NCBI GenBank assembly: GCA_025358255.1
Contig: JANYKC010000012.1
Location: 1-64,000, forward strand
Length of the DNA stretch: 64,000 nt
Source of the DNA: Spirochaetaceae bacterium
Lineage (GTDB): Bacteria; Spirochaetota; Spirochaetia; Treponematales; Rectinemataceae
Reading direction: 5' to 3'
In this document: positions 8,615 through 17,436 of the stretch, piece by piece
How positions within the stretch are numbered: position 1 is the stretch's first letter
Layout: each line of letters opens with the position of its first letter
The notes under the pieces: generated by a model
Seen by the model: only the letters and a program-made list of their open reading frames with translations
What the model was told of the DNA's origin: nothing
Databases searched by the model: none
Made by a program: the position numbers and the translations under genes

Positions 8615-9202
8615 TCACTTCCCCGAGGCGTCCCGGGTCGCCAGGTCCGAGAACAGTGAGATGACTGCGCTCGACGAATAGTCGAGCCGAGGATCGAGGC
8701 CCACCACGCGGGCTATCGCGTTTCCGTTCTTGTCGACGACAATCGTTGTCGGGATGCCCTCGACCCCGTACATTGCGCCGACCCGGCTGCCTGCGTCGAG
8801 GAACATCGGCCAGGAATAGGGGTTGGCCTTCAGGAAGGAGGCCACCGTTTCCTTGGGCTCGTTCTCGCTGATGCCCATGATCACGAAATCCTTGTTCTTG
8901 GTGGCGGTCCAGAGCTTTTCGATCGCGGGCATTTCCTTGCGGCAGGGTGGGCACCAGGTGGCCCAGAAATTCACGAGGACTACCTTGCCCTTGAAGGTGG
9001 AAAGCCTGGTGGGAAGGCCCGCGAGCGACGTGACCGCGAAGTCGGTCATGGGGATCGGTTGCTTGAAGACCTCGAATCCCAGGGCAAGCATTTTTGCCTC
9101 GTACCAGGCGGATTGGGTCTGAGCCGAAAGAGGGACGAGGGCTGCGACGGTCAAGGCCGCCAGCAAAATGGCGACGGTTCGCCCCTTCATGGTCATCTTC
9201 AT
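8615..9202 (-). CDS. TlpA/ResA-type thioredoxin-like protein, exported
   Basis: A 195-residue protein with a signal peptide (residues 1-28, ending near LVPLSAQ) and a thioredoxin fold. The redox motif WCPPC lies in VNFWATWCPPCRKEMP, and the cis-Pro loop is GIPTTIVVD. TlpA-like proteins reduce disulfides outside the cytoplasmic membrane, for example for cytochrome maturation or in oxidative defence; no cytochrome genes are nearby to decide. A GGAGG ribosome site precedes the ATG by 4 bases. A good promoter lies upstream. It is transcribed convergently with the preceding gene and divergently from clpP. Confidence 0.9.
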   Translation of the reverse strand: MKMTMKGRTVAILLAALTVAALVPLSAQTQSAWYEAKMLALGFEVFKQPIPMTDFAVTSLAGLPTRLSTFKGKVVLVNFWATWCPPCRKEMPAIEKLWTATKNKDFVIMGISENEPKETVASFLKANPYSWPMFLDAGSRVGAMYGVEGIPTTIVVDKNGNAIARVVGLDPRLDYSSSAVISLFSDLATRDASGK

Positions 9203-9230
9203 GGTGCCTCCATATCAATATTCAATAAAT

Positions 9231-9259
9231 AAGATATTGCTCCCGGCCTTGTTTTTCAA
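9231..9259 (-). promoter_or_regulatory. Promoter of the tlpA-like gene
   Basis: On the minus strand: TTGAAA at 9259-9254, 17-base spacer, TATCTT at 9236-9231, followed by a normal leader and a GGAGG ribosome site. The surrounding 40 bases are AT-rich compared with the rest of the window. Confidence 0.6.
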
Positions 9260-9353
9260 GCCGCTCCGGCAGTTGCATCTGCGGGCCGGGGGAAGATAGT
9301 ATGCTTTGGCCACCGTGGCGGGTTTTTAGGCCACCGCCGCAAAAAAAACTCAG

Positions 9354-9359
9354 TATATT
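9354..9359 (+). promoter_or_regulatory. clpP -10 element
   Basis: TATATT ends 8 bases before an in-frame ATG at 9368. A second in-frame ATG at 9398 has a strong GAGGAG ribosome site 9 bases upstream. The transcript could therefore give either a leaderless form or a form 10 residues shorter. Confidence 0.45.
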
Positions 9360-9397
9360 GTCCTAGTATGAACACACGATATGAGGAGCGTACTTCC

Positions 9398-10015
9398 ATG
9401 AGCAGAGAAAGCCTGATTCGCTACGATGGCGAAGAAGAGGACGAGGAGGAGAAGACTCCCCGCCGTCCGGACGATCCGCTCGCGGAGCGTTTCCTCAAGA
9501 CCAGGACCATCCTCCTGACCGGCGAGATCAACAAGGAATCCGGCGAGCGCCTCATCCGGCAGCTCCTCCTCCTGGAAAGCCTCTCGGAGGAGCCCATCAC
9601 CATCTTCATCGATTCCCCCGGCGGGGACGTTGACGCGGGCTTCGCGATTTTCGACATGATCCGTTTCGTGAAGGCACCGGTGAAGCTCGTGGGCATGGGC
9701 CTTGTCGCCAGCGCGGCCGCCTTGATACTCCTGGCCGTGCCCAAGGACCGCCGTCTAGGGCTGCCGAACAGCCACTACCTCATCCATCAACCCCTTTCGG
9801 GACTGCGCGGCGTTGCCACGGAGATAGAGATACACGCGCGGGAGCTCGAGAAGACCCGCGAGCGCATCAACCGCATAATCGCCGAAGAGACGGGTCAGCC
9901 ACTCGAACGAATTTCCAAGGACACGGACCGCGACTACTGGATGAATTCCGAAGACGCCATCGTATACGGCCTCATCTCCAGGATCGGCACCACCCGAGGC
10001 GACTTGGGCCTATGA
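9398..10015 (+). CDS. clpP: ClpP-family serine protease (second-type ClpP)
   Basis: A 205-residue ClpP-like subunit (215 if the ATG at 9368 is used). The catalytic triad is recognisable: Ser105 in LVASAAA, His130 in YLIHQP, Asp175 in SKDTDRDYWM. The oligomerisation handle ARELEKTRERINRIIAEETG is present. The N-terminus is unusual, with an acidic stretch (EEEDEEEK) at residues 11-18. The sequence around the active Ser lacks the usual GQAASMG and is closer to the divergent ClpP paralogue seen in spirochaetes, which may form mixed rings or act without standard partners. No clpX is adjacent. It overlaps purC by ATGA. Confidence 0.88.
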   Translation: MSRESLIRYDGEEEDEEEKTPRRPDDPLAERFLKTRTILLTGEINKESGERLIRQLLLLESLSEEPITIFIDSPGGDVDAGFAIFDMIRFVKAPVKLVGMGLVASAAALILLAVPKDRRLGLPNSHYLIHQPLSGLRGVATEIEIHARELEKTRERINRIIAEETGQPLERISKDTDRDYWMNSEDAIVYGLISRIGTTRGDLGL

Positions 10016-10986
10016 CCCGCGAACGGATAGAAGCAGGCCTCCCGGCGGCATTTGAAGGCTTTCCCGAAAGCTCGGCCATGGGTCACGGGTACTATCGTGG
10101 AAAGGTCCGGGACGTCGTGCTCGGGAAGGACAGCCTCCTCCTTGTGGCGAGCGACAGGATCTCGGCCTTCGACCGCGTCATCGGCACCGTTCCCTTCAAG
10201 GGGGAGATCCTTTCGAGGCTGGCCTCCTTCTGGTTCGCGAAGACCGCCGATATCGTGGCAAACCACCACATCGCCGGTCCCGGCGAATTCCCGGGCACAG
10301 GAAGGGCATGCCTTGCCCGCAGGGCCAGGATGCTGCCCCTGGAAGTCGTGGTCCGCGGATTCCTCACGGGTTCGGCCTGGCGGGATTACAGCGCCAACAG
10401 GCCTGTTTCCGGCATCCGCCTTCCCGAGGGCCTTTGCCAGAACGAGAAATTCCCCGTGCCGATCCTGACGCCCAGCACGAAAGAGGCCTCCGGCCATGAT
10501 CGAGCCATCTCGCGTGAGGAAATCCTCGCCGAAGGCTTGCTGGAAAAGGGGACCTGGGAGGAGATCGAGAGGATCTCCCTCGCCCTTTTCCGGCGTGGCC
10601 AGGAGATCGCCTCCTCCGTCGGCCTCCTCCTCGTCGATACCAAATATGAATTCGGCATCGTGGACGGGAAACTCTGCCTCTGCGACGAGATCCACACCCC
10701 GGATTCAAGCCGTTGGTGGTGGTCCGACAGCTATCAAGCCCGCTTCGCGGCGGGTGAGGCCCAGAAGGAGCTCGACAAGGAGCCCTTCAGGCGATGGCTC
10801 GCCCAGCGGGGCGTCACCGGCCAGGGCGAGCCCCCCTCTATCCCTGCCGAGATCAGGATCGAGACTGCCCAGCGCTACGTGCAGGCCTTTGAGACCCTGA
10901 CGGGCGAATTTTTCGTGTCCTTGTCCGGCGACCCTCAAGCGGAACTGGCGGTGCTGGAGCGTATCGTCGCCGAGAGGCTCCGCTAG
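10012..10986 (+). CDS. purC: SAICAR synthase (phosphoribosylaminoimidazole-succinocarboxamide synthase)
   Basis: A 324-residue PurC of the longer type. It joins CAIR and aspartate with ATP in de novo purine synthesis. Clear family blocks are YRGKVRDVVL (residues 24-33), LLVASDRISAFDRVIG, the substrate-binding stretch LPLEVVVRGFLTGSAW, TPSTKEASGHDR, and LLVDTKYEFGI...DEIHTPDSSRWW. The ATG overlaps the clpP stop (ATGA), so translation is coupled to clpP, an unusual pairing. No other purine genes are present in the window. Confidence 0.97.
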   Translation: MTRERIEAGLPAAFEGFPESSAMGHGYYRGKVRDVVLGKDSLLLVASDRISAFDRVIGTVPFKGEILSRLASFWFAKTADIVANHHIAGPGEFPGTGRACLARRARMLPLEVVVRGFLTGSAWRDYSANRPVSGIRLPEGLCQNEKFPVPILTPSTKEASGHDRAISREEILAEGLLEKGTWEEIERISLALFRRGQEIASSVGLLLVDTKYEFGIVDGKLCLCDEIHTPDSSRWWWSDSYQARFAAGEAQKELDKEPFRRWLAQRGVTGQGEPPSIPAEIRIETAQRYVQAFETLTGEFFVSLSGDPQAELAVLERIVAERLR

Positions 10987-10998
10987 GCCTTTGGGCGG

Positions 10999-11024
10999 CA
11001 TCGAGCCTTTCGGGAGGCTCGATG
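10999..11024 (+). promoter_or_regulatory. Hairpin covering the start of the lipoprotein nuclease gene
   Basis: A 10-base-pair perfect stem: CATCGAGCCT (10999-11008) pairs with AGGCTCGATG (11015-11024). The right arm contains part of the GGGAGG ribosome site and the ATG itself. No T-run follows, so it is unlikely to be a terminator; it could limit initiation. Confidence 0.5.
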
Positions 11025-12158
11025 CGCACTTCCTTTTCCCTGCTTGCCCTTGCCCTCGCCTTTTTTGCGGGTTGCCAGAATGCCTGCGTCGGGCGCGGCC
11101 AATCCCAATTGGCCATCATGAGCTACAACGTCCACAACCTCTTTGACGCGACCGATGCCGGGAGCGAGTATCCCGAGTTCAAGGTGGCCGGCGGGCGCTG
11201 GAGCGAAGCGAGGTACCGTTCCCGCCTGGAGGACCTGGCCAAGGTGATCAAGGCCGCCGACCCAGCGAGGAAAGGACCCGACATCGTCTGCCTCGAGGAA
11301 GTCGAGAACCTTGCCGTCCTTGAGGCCCTGCGGAGCGGCCCCCTCAAGTCCTCGGGCTATCTCGAGGCCATCCTTGTGCCGGCTCCGGGACAGGCGGTGA
11401 ACTGCGGCATCCTTTCCCGATTTCCCGCGAAACGGGCCCTTGCCCATGGCCTTGCGCAGTCGCCCAGGGCACGCGCCGCCGAGGATGTCCTCCCCGAGGA
11501 GGACCCTGACGTACGCGGACGCTATCTCCTCGAGGCGTCGTTCACGGTGGAGGGACGGGAGCTCACGGTGTTCGTCTGCCACTGGAAATCCAAGCTTGGA
11601 GGCGCGGAAGCCACCGAAGCCGAACGCCGCCAGGACGGATCCATGCTCGCCGGCCGCGTCGCCGCCCTGCTCGGCGCTGATCCCCTGGCCCTCCTTCTGG
11701 CCTGCGGCGATTTCAACGAAAGCCCTGACGAATACCTGCGCGCCGGCAGGCGCTACGAGACCGGCCTCCTGCCTTGGATAGGGGGCGGGCCCCTCTCCCC
11801 TGGCGCTGCCGCGCCGCTGTCTCCGGCCCGCGGCCTGCGCCTCTATGTCGCGGAGGACCGCATGGCGGCCGGCCTCGCGCCAGACGGCTCGCCCATCATG
11901 TGGAGCCCCTGGGCATCGGCCTCGGGCTGGAGCTATCTCAACAAAGGGGTAGGTGAGCGCATCGACGGCTTCCTCCTGGCCCCGGGGCTTCTCGGGAAGG
12001 GCGGTTTTTCCGTGAGCGGCTTCTGCGCCTTCGATGCCGACTTCCTCAAGGATGGCTCGGGCGCGCCCAGCCCCTACAGCATGACGAAGGGCTCGGGCTT
12101 TTCCGACCACCTTCCTGTCCTGCTCACGCTCGAGCTGCCTTCCCCCGGCCGCGGATGA
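11022..12158 (+). CDS. Endonuclease/exonuclease/phosphatase-family lipoprotein
   Basis: A 378-residue predicted lipoprotein. The signal peptide ends in a lipobox LAFFAGC (Cys18). The rest is an EEP fold (DNase I-like): SYNVHNLFD with the metal-binding Asn, CLEEVENL with the catalytic Glu, HWKSKLGG, ACGDFNESP, and the C-terminal SDHLPVLL with the catalytic Asp-His pair. All catalytic residues are present. Likely roles are degradation of external nucleic acid or phosphodiester hydrolysis at the cell surface; the substrate cannot be read from sequence. The ribosome site GGGAGG and the ATG are both inside a hairpin. The 3' end overlaps the convergent MFS gene by 35 bases. Confidence 0.85.
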   Translation: MRTSFSLLALALAFFAGCQNACVGRGQSQLAIMSYNVHNLFDATDAGSEYPEFKVAGGRWSEARYRSRLEDLAKVIKAADPARKGPDIVCLEEVENLAVLEALRSGPLKSSGYLEAILVPAPGQAVNCGILSRFPAKRALAHGLAQSPRARAAEDVLPEEDPDVRGRYLLEASFTVEGRELTVFVCHWKSKLGGAEATEAERRQDGSMLAGRVAALLGADPLALLLACGDFNESPDEYLRAGRRYETGLLPWIGGGPLSPGAAAPLSPARGLRLYVAEDRMAAGLAPDGSPIMWSPWASASGWSYLNKGVGERIDGFLLAPGLLGKGGFSVSGFCAFDADFLKDGSGAPSPYSMTKGSGFSDHLPVLLTLELPSPGRG

Positions 12159-13461
12159 AAAAGAGCCAGAAGAGGAGGCTTGAAAGGGCGTAGAGCGAGG
12201 CGGTCAGGACAAAGGAAGGTCCAAAGCCCTCGCCGTTTATGAGTTCGCCGGAGATGCGCGCCGCTATGGTCCAGGAGCTCGTCCAGGCCAGCATCTTGAC
12301 CGCGTTGACCAGGCCCTGCCTGCTCGGGGGCACGAGTTCGAGGGCGAAGTTGTCCTGGATGGGGGTGGACATGTTCATGAGGGCCTGGCGCCCGAGGTAG
12401 GCGGCGAGCGCCAGCGGAAGGGATCGCACGGCGCCAAGGACAAGGATCAAGGGGATGGAAAGGCCTTGGGTGACAAAGACGCTCCTGGCCTTCCCTATGC
12501 GCCGGGCAAGGACGGGACTTGCAGCCATTCCAAGGAAGGTGGCCACTTGGCCCGCTGCCACCGCGGCGCCGATCGCAGCGTCGCCAAGGCCGAAGACCAG
12601 CTTGAAGTAGAGGTTGAGGTAGGGGATGGTCAGGCCGGCGCCGAGGCCGACAAGGAAGCCGGGAAGGAGGAGCTTCACCCATAGGAAAGCCGAGATGCGC
12701 ATGCGGGGATCCGGGGCCGGCCTGGAAGGGACGGGGCCTGCGCTCGCCGGTTCCGAGCTCTCGGCTTCCATGCCCAGGGGTTCGAGGATGGTGGAGCCGC
12801 CCTCTGCCGTCGGGGCCTCACCTTCCCCTGCGGCCCGGCTTTTTGCCGCCGCCCCCGATATCCGCGAAAATGGCAGGAATGAGGCCAGGACAAAGGCGGC
12901 GCCGGCGAGGAGGGCGCTGCGATAGGCCCAGGCTTCCGCCATTCCCGCGGCCATCAATCCGTCCTTGAGGAAACCGCCCGCGAGGGAGCCGATCAGGCCA
13001 GTGCCCATGGACAGGGCCGCGTTGAGGCTGAAGAGGTGGACCCGCTCGCGCTCTCCAGAGTTGCGCATGAAAAAGGGCCCGGAGCTGACGCTGAAGACCG
13101 TGGAGAAGGCCCCTGCCAACAGCACGGAAGCCGAGATGGCAGAGCCCGAGACCGCCAGCGATTGGGAAACGTAGGCCGCCGCGGTGAGGATGGAGGCGGC
13201 GGGGAGGAGGCGGCGCGGATTGATGCGCGCGATCACGAGGGATGCAGGCAGGGCGACGAGGGCCGAGCCGAGGGCCCGCAGGGAAAGGGTTTCACCGATG
13301 AGGGATGCCGAATACCCGAGGCTTTTCAGGTAGAGGCTCCACAGGAGGCTTATCTGGTTCGCGCCGACGCCCAGGAGGAAGGAGCCGGCAAGGAATAGCC
13401 GGGCGTTCCGGCTGAAGGCGGCAAAGGCGGTTTTATATTCGCTGAACAGTGCGGCTGCCAT
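12124..13461 (-). CDS. Major facilitator superfamily transporter
   Basis: A 445-residue membrane protein with about 12 hydrophobic segments in two halves. They are separated by a central cytoplasmic loop of about 70 residues rich in Glu, Ala, Ser and Pro. The N-terminal half has FLLGVGANQISLLWSLYLKSLGYSAS and the cytoplasmic-loop motif region ARINPRRLLPAAS between helices 2 and 3. The substrate is unknown. The frame is open to 13518, but the ATG at 13461 (MAAALFSEYKTAF) fits the family better. The gene is convergent with the nuclease gene, overlapping by 35 bases, and divergent from pepF. Confidence 0.8.
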   Translation of the reverse strand: MAAALFSEYKTAFAAFSRNARLFLAGSFLLGVGANQISLLWSLYLKSLGYSASLIGETLSLRALGSALVALPASLVIARINPRRLLPAASILTAAAYVSQSLAVSGSAISASVLLAGAFSTVFSVSSGPFFMRNSGERERVHLFSLNAALSMGTGLIGSLAGGFLKDGLMAAGMAEAWAYRSALLAGAAFVLASFLPFSRISGAAAKSRAAGEGEAPTAEGGSTILEPLGMEAESSEPASAGPVPSRPAPDPRMRISAFLWVKLLLPGFLVGLGAGLTIPYLNLYFKLVFGLGDAAIGAAVAAGQVATFLGMAASPVLARRIGKARSVFVTQGLSIPLILVLGAVRSLPLALAAYLGRQALMNMSTPIQDNFALELVPPSRQGLVNAVKMLAWTSSWTIAARISGELINGEGFGPSFVLTASLYALSSLLFWLFFIRGRGKAARA

Positions 13462-13576
13462 GGCACTCGGACGTTTTAGTGGATTCACGGGATGGAGGGT
13501 AGCGGGAGCACGCGGCAAGGGTCAACAGGATGGGATGGCGCGCCGGGGTCGTTCGCCCCGGTTTGGCGTTTTACGC

Positions 13577-13605
13577 TCGACGGGGGAGGAGAAGCGCTCT
13601 AGAAT
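13577..13605 (+). promoter_or_regulatory. pepF promoter (leaderless type)
   Basis: Weak -35 TCGACG (13577-13582), 17-base spacer, -10 TAGAAT (13600-13605), then 8 bases to the ATG at 13614. The frame is open upstream of the ATG, so the promoter sets the start. Confidence 0.5.
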
Positions 13606-13613
13606 GGCGCCCT

Positions 13614-15413
13614 ATGAGTGAAACCAAACTTTTCGAAAGGTCCAAACTGGACAAGAAGTACCTGTGGAACGCCGAGAGCGTTTTTTTCGACCGCGCCGCT
13701 TGGCGGACCGAGCTGGAAGCCATCAAGGCCGACATCCCCGTCCTTGGCGCGAGGGCAGGGACCTTGGCAGGTGGCGGCGGCACCGCCCTCCTGTCCTTCC
13801 TCGAGGCCATGCTCGCCCTCGTCGAGCGGGCGACCAGGCTCTACATCTACGCTTCCATGGCCCAGGCCGTAGACACGGGCGATGTCGAGGCCCAGGGCAT
13901 GAATGGCCAGGCGGCCGGCATCATCGGCCAGTTCATGGGCGCGGTGGCCTTCCTGGAGCCCGAACTCCTTGCCATCGGCAAGCCCACGCTTGAGTCCTGG
14001 GCCAAGGCCGAGCCCCGCCTGGATATCTACCTGCATTACGTCGAGAACCTATTCCGCAAGCAGGAGCATGTGCGCTCCTCCGAAGTCGAGGAGGTGCTCG
14101 GCCTCGTTTTCGACGTCTTCCAGAGCGCAGAGAACACCCATGACATGCTCATTGACGCGGACATGAAGTTCAAGCCCGCCTCGGACGGCTCCGAGGTCGC
14201 CCAAGGGACCGTCGAGAAGCTCCTTGGCAGCGAGGACCGCGAGATCAGGCGCAGCGCCTGGAGGAGCTACTGCGACAGCCACATCGAGCACGAGAACACC
14301 CTCGCCGCAGCCCTCGCCACCGCGATGAAGCGCGATGTCTTCTATGCCCGTTCCCGCCGCTTCGGCACCGCGATCGAAGCCGCCCTCTTCGAGAACAACA
14401 TCCCCCGCAAGGTCTTCGACTCGACGATAGACACCTTCAAGAAGAACCTTCCCGTCTGGCAGCGCTACTGGAAAGTGCGGCGCAAGGCCCTCGGCGTCGA
14501 GAAGCTGGAGCACTGCGACATCTGGGCGCCCATCGCCAAGGTCCAGCCCGTCGTGCCCTACGAGAAGGCGGTCGAATGGATCGCCACCGCCCTCGAGCCC
14601 ATCGGCAAGGACTACGCGGACAGCCTCCGCCGCGGCTGCCTCGAGCAGCGCTGGGTCGACGTCTACCCGACGGTGGGCAAGAGCTCCGGGGCCTTCTCCA
14701 CGGGATGCAAGGGCATGTTCCCCGTCATCAAGATGCAGTACGTGGACGACCTCTTCTCGATGAGCACCCTTGCCCACGAGCTTGGCCATTCCATGCATAG
14801 CTGGCACACCTGGAAGAGGCAGCCCTCGGTCTATTCGGACTACTCGATCTTCGTGGCAGAGGTGGCCTCCAATTTCAACCAGGCCATGGTGCGCGCCAGC
14901 CTCTTCGAGCGCGAGAAGGATACCCAGTTCCAGATCGCCCTCATCGAGGAGGCGATGGACAACATCCACCGCTACTTCTTCATCATGCCGACCCTCGCCC
15001 GCTTCGAGCTCGAGATGCACACGCGCATCGAGCAGGGCAAGGCGGCGACGGCCCAGGCGATGAACGAGCTCATGGCCGACCTCTTCACCGAGGGCTATGG
15101 CGGCGAGATGGAGGTCGACCGGCACCGCGAAGGCTCGACCTGGGCCCAGTTCAGCCACCTTTACATGAATTATTACGTTTTCCAGTACACGACCGGCATC
15201 AGCGCGGCCCATGCCCTCACCGGTCCCATCCTGGCGGGCGACACGGCCGCGGCTGGCCGCTACATCGACTTCCTCTCCGCGGGCTCATCGGACTACCCGG
15301 TGGACGTCCTCCGGAAGGCCGGCGCGGACCTGCGCGGACCCGAGGCGATCGAGAAGACCTTCGAGGTGCTCTCCGGCCTCGTCGACCGCCTCGAGAAGCT
15401 GACGGCCAAGTAA
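13614..15413 (+). CDS. pepF: Oligoendopeptidase F, M3 family zinc peptidase
   Basis: A 599-residue cytoplasmic metallopeptidase that cleaves short peptides. The zinc site is HELGH (His388, Glu389, His392) within LAHELGHSMHSWHTW. The third ligand Glu follows about 25 residues later, in FVAEVASNFNQ. The N-terminal helical domain and the C-terminal GGDxAAAGRYIDFLSAGSS-like block are typical of the PepF/M3B group, as is the length. The ATG follows TAGAAT by 8 bases and has no Shine-Dalgarno site. No operon partner is apparent. The next 250 bases contain a palindromic repeat element. Confidence 0.95.
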   Translation: MSETKLFERSKLDKKYLWNAESVFFDRAAWRTELEAIKADIPVLGARAGTLAGGGGTALLSFLEAMLALVERATRLYIYASMAQAVDTGDVEAQGMNGQAAGIIGQFMGAVAFLEPELLAIGKPTLESWAKAEPRLDIYLHYVENLFRKQEHVRSSEVEEVLGLVFDVFQSAENTHDMLIDADMKFKPASDGSEVAQGTVEKLLGSEDREIRRSAWRSYCDSHIEHENTLAAALATAMKRDVFYARSRRFGTAIEAALFENNIPRKVFDSTIDTFKKNLPVWQRYWKVRRKALGVEKLEHCDIWAPIAKVQPVVPYEKAVEWIATALEPIGKDYADSLRRGCLEQRWVDVYPTVGKSSGAFSTGCKGMFPVIKMQYVDDLFSMSTLAHELGHSMHSWHTWKRQPSVYSDYSIFVAEVASNFNQAMVRASLFEREKDTQFQIALIEEAMDNIHRYFFIMPTLARFELEMHTRIEQGKAATAQAMNELMADLFTEGYGGEMEVDRHREGSTWAQFSHLYMNYYVFQYTTGISAAHALTGPILAGDTAAAGRYIDFLSAGSSDYPVDVLRKAGADLRGPEAIEKTFEVLSGLVDRLEKLTAK

Positions 15414-15432
15414 AAGCCGCAGGTATAAGAAG

Positions 15433-15583
15433 ACCGCAGAGGCACAGAGTCACAGGGGGAATATGGGAGAGAGGGGAGGGGAAGGTGGTATGGGAGCCTT
15501 CACCCATATCACTCCACTCCTCCCCTCCACTCCTCCCCTCCACCCAAATCCCCAGACTCCCTCCTGCCTCTGCGGTTCAATTG
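15433..15583. repeat. MITE-like palindromic repeat, copy 1
   Basis: The left end reads ACCGCAGAGGCACAGAG. The right end, read on the other strand, gives AACCGCAGAGGCAGGAG followed by a GGGAG-rich stretch, so the element has imperfect terminal inverted repeats of about 30 bases. The interior holds a direct repeat of CCACTCCTCCCCT. A related copy sits between rpoB and rpoC. Its length of about 150 bases and lack of a coding frame suggest a non-autonomous dispersed element. Confidence 0.55.
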
Positions 15584-15621
15584 TCAAAAGCGGCCTCACG
15601 CGGCCGCGTCGCCGATAGTTC

Positions 15622-15651
15622 TTGTTCCTCATGGCCGCTTCGCACTACAAT
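15622..15651 (+). promoter_or_regulatory. Promoter of the XPB operon (leaderless type)
   Basis: TTGTTC at 15622-15627, 18-base spacer, TACAAT at 15646-15651, then 9 bases to the ATG at 15661. It excludes the upstream in-frame starts. Confidence 0.6.
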
Positions 15652-15660
15652 GACCCGAAT

Positions 15661-17436
15661 ATGGCCGACGGTAAGCCCCTGATTGTCCAGAGCGACCTCT
15701 CCCTCCTCCTGGATGTCCACGATTCCGCCTTCGAGGAGGCGCGGGCCGCGGTGGGGGTCTTCGCTTCGCTCGAGAAAAGCCCCGAGCATCTCCACACCTA
15801 TCGCATCAACGCCCTTTCCCTCTGGAATGCCGCCAGCGCTGGCCTCGGACCGCCCGACGTCCTCGACGTCCTCGAGCGCTTCCGGCGCTACGAGATGCCC
15901 GCCGACCTCCCGTTCATCATCCGCGATACGATGTCGCGTTTCGGCAAGCTCATCCTCCGCGCCATCGACGGGCCAATCTGCGCAAGGGCCCTGGCCATCA
16001 CTGGCGGAAGCCCTGACACGGATGGCGCGGCTTCCATCGAAGGCGGGTCCGAGCCGCCGGTCGCCGGCCTTCCCGCAGACCTCCTCCTCGTCTGCACCGA
16101 CCCTGGGATATGGCGTGAGCTGGGGGCGAACAAGAAGCTTGCGAAGTGGCTCGAGCCCGTCGCCGGCGTGGACGGCGGCGAGGGCGGCTTCCGGGTGAAG
16201 CTCACGGAGCGAGGCACCGTGAAGCGCGAGCTCCTCCGCCTGGGATGGCCCATCAAGGACGAGGCCCCACTCGTCCCCGGCGATCCCTTCATCCTCAACC
16301 TCCTGCCGGAGCGCCGTTCCGGCGGGAGCTTTGGACTGCGGCCCTACCAGGAGGACGCGTTGGCCGCTTTCGCGGGAGGAGGGCTCCCTGGCTCCGGCTA
16401 CGGTGTCGTCGTCCTCCCCTGCGGCGCCGGCAAGACCATCGTGGCGATGGCCGCGATGTCGGCGATCGGCCGCAAGACCCTCATCATCACGACCAACATC
16501 GCCGCGGTCCACCAGTGGATGGACGAGCTCCTCGACAAGACCGACATCAGGAGCGAGGACATGGGTGAGTACACAGGCGGCGCCAAGACGGTCAAGTCCG
16601 TCACGGTGGCGACCTACCAGATCCTCACATGGCGGCCCGACAAGGAATCCGATTTCCCCCATTTCGACCTTTTCAGGCGGGAGAGGTGGGGTCTTATCAT
16701 CTATGACGAAGTCCACCTCCTCCCGGCCCCGGTCTTCCGCGTCGTCGCCGAGATCCAGGCGGTCAAGCGCCTCGGGCTCACCGCCACCCTGGTGCGCGAG
16801 GACGGCCGCGAGGACGATGTCTTCAGCCTCATCGGCCCCAAGCGCTACGACGTGCCCTGGAAGGACCTGGAGCGCAAGGGCTTCATCGCGGAGGCCTATT
16901 GCCGGGAGATCCGCATTCCCCTCCCGCCGCGCGAGGAGCTCATCTATGCCGTGGCCGAGCCCCGGGAGAAGCACCGACTCTCCGCCGAGAATTCCGCCAA
17001 GTACGAAGCCGTGAGGGAACTCGTGGAAAACCATCCCGACGAGCCGGTCATGGTCATAGGCCAGTTCCTTGACCAGCTGGCGCGCATCGCCAAGGACCTG
17101 GGCGCCCCCATCATCACCGGGAAGACCCCCAATCCCGAGCGCGAGAGGATCTACGCCGACTTCCGGGCCGGCAGGGTCCGCGTCATCGTCGTGTCCAAGG
17201 TGGCGAACTTCGCGATCGACCTCCCCGACGCCTCGGTGGCCATCCAGGTCTCGGGCAGCTTCGGCTCCCGCCAGGAGGAGGCCCAGAGGCTCGGCCGCAT
17301 CCTCCGCCCGAAGGCGCGCAACTCGTATTTCTACTCCCTGGTCTCGCGTTATACGGTCGAGGAGGAGTTCGCCTCCAACCGGCGGAAGTTCCTGACCGAA
17401 CAGGGCTACCGCTACGCGATCGAGGCCTGGGAATGA
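15661..17436 (+). CDS. XPB/Ssl2-type DNA repair helicase
   Basis: A 591-residue superfamily 2 helicase of the bacterial XPB type, a 3'-5' DNA translocase related to the TFIIH subunit. An N-terminal domain of about 200 residues (SLLLDVHDSAFEEARAAV...) is followed by helicase domain 1 with Walker A CGAGKT (254-259) and box II DEVH (349-352). Helicase domain 2 has SFGSRQEEAQRLGRILRPK with the arginine fingers. The end, FYSLVSRYTVEEEFASNRRKF, is characteristic of XPB. The start follows TACAAT by 9 bases. Its stop overlaps the next gene by ATGA, making it the first of three tightly coupled genes. Confidence 0.92.
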   Translation: MADGKPLIVQSDLSLLLDVHDSAFEEARAAVGVFASLEKSPEHLHTYRINALSLWNAASAGLGPPDVLDVLERFRRYEMPADLPFIIRDTMSRFGKLILRAIDGPICARALAITGGSPDTDGAASIEGGSEPPVAGLPADLLLVCTDPGIWRELGANKKLAKWLEPVAGVDGGEGGFRVKLTERGTVKRELLRLGWPIKDEAPLVPGDPFILNLLPERRSGGSFGLRPYQEDALAAFAGGGLPGSGYGVVVLPCGAGKTIVAMAAMSAIGRKTLIITTNIAAVHQWMDELLDKTDIRSEDMGEYTGGAKTVKSVTVATYQILTWRPDKESDFPHFDLFRRERWGLIIYDEVHLLPAPVFRVVAEIQAVKRLGLTATLVREDGREDDVFSLIGPKRYDVPWKDLERKGFIAEAYCREIRIPLPPREELIYAVAEPREKHRLSAENSAKYEAVRELVENHPDEPVMVIGQFLDQLARIAKDLGAPIITGKTPNPERERIYADFRAGRVRVIVVSKVANFAIDLPDASVAIQVSGSFGSRQEEAQRLGRILRPKARNSYFYSLVSRYTVEEEFASNRRKFLTEQGYRYAIEAWE

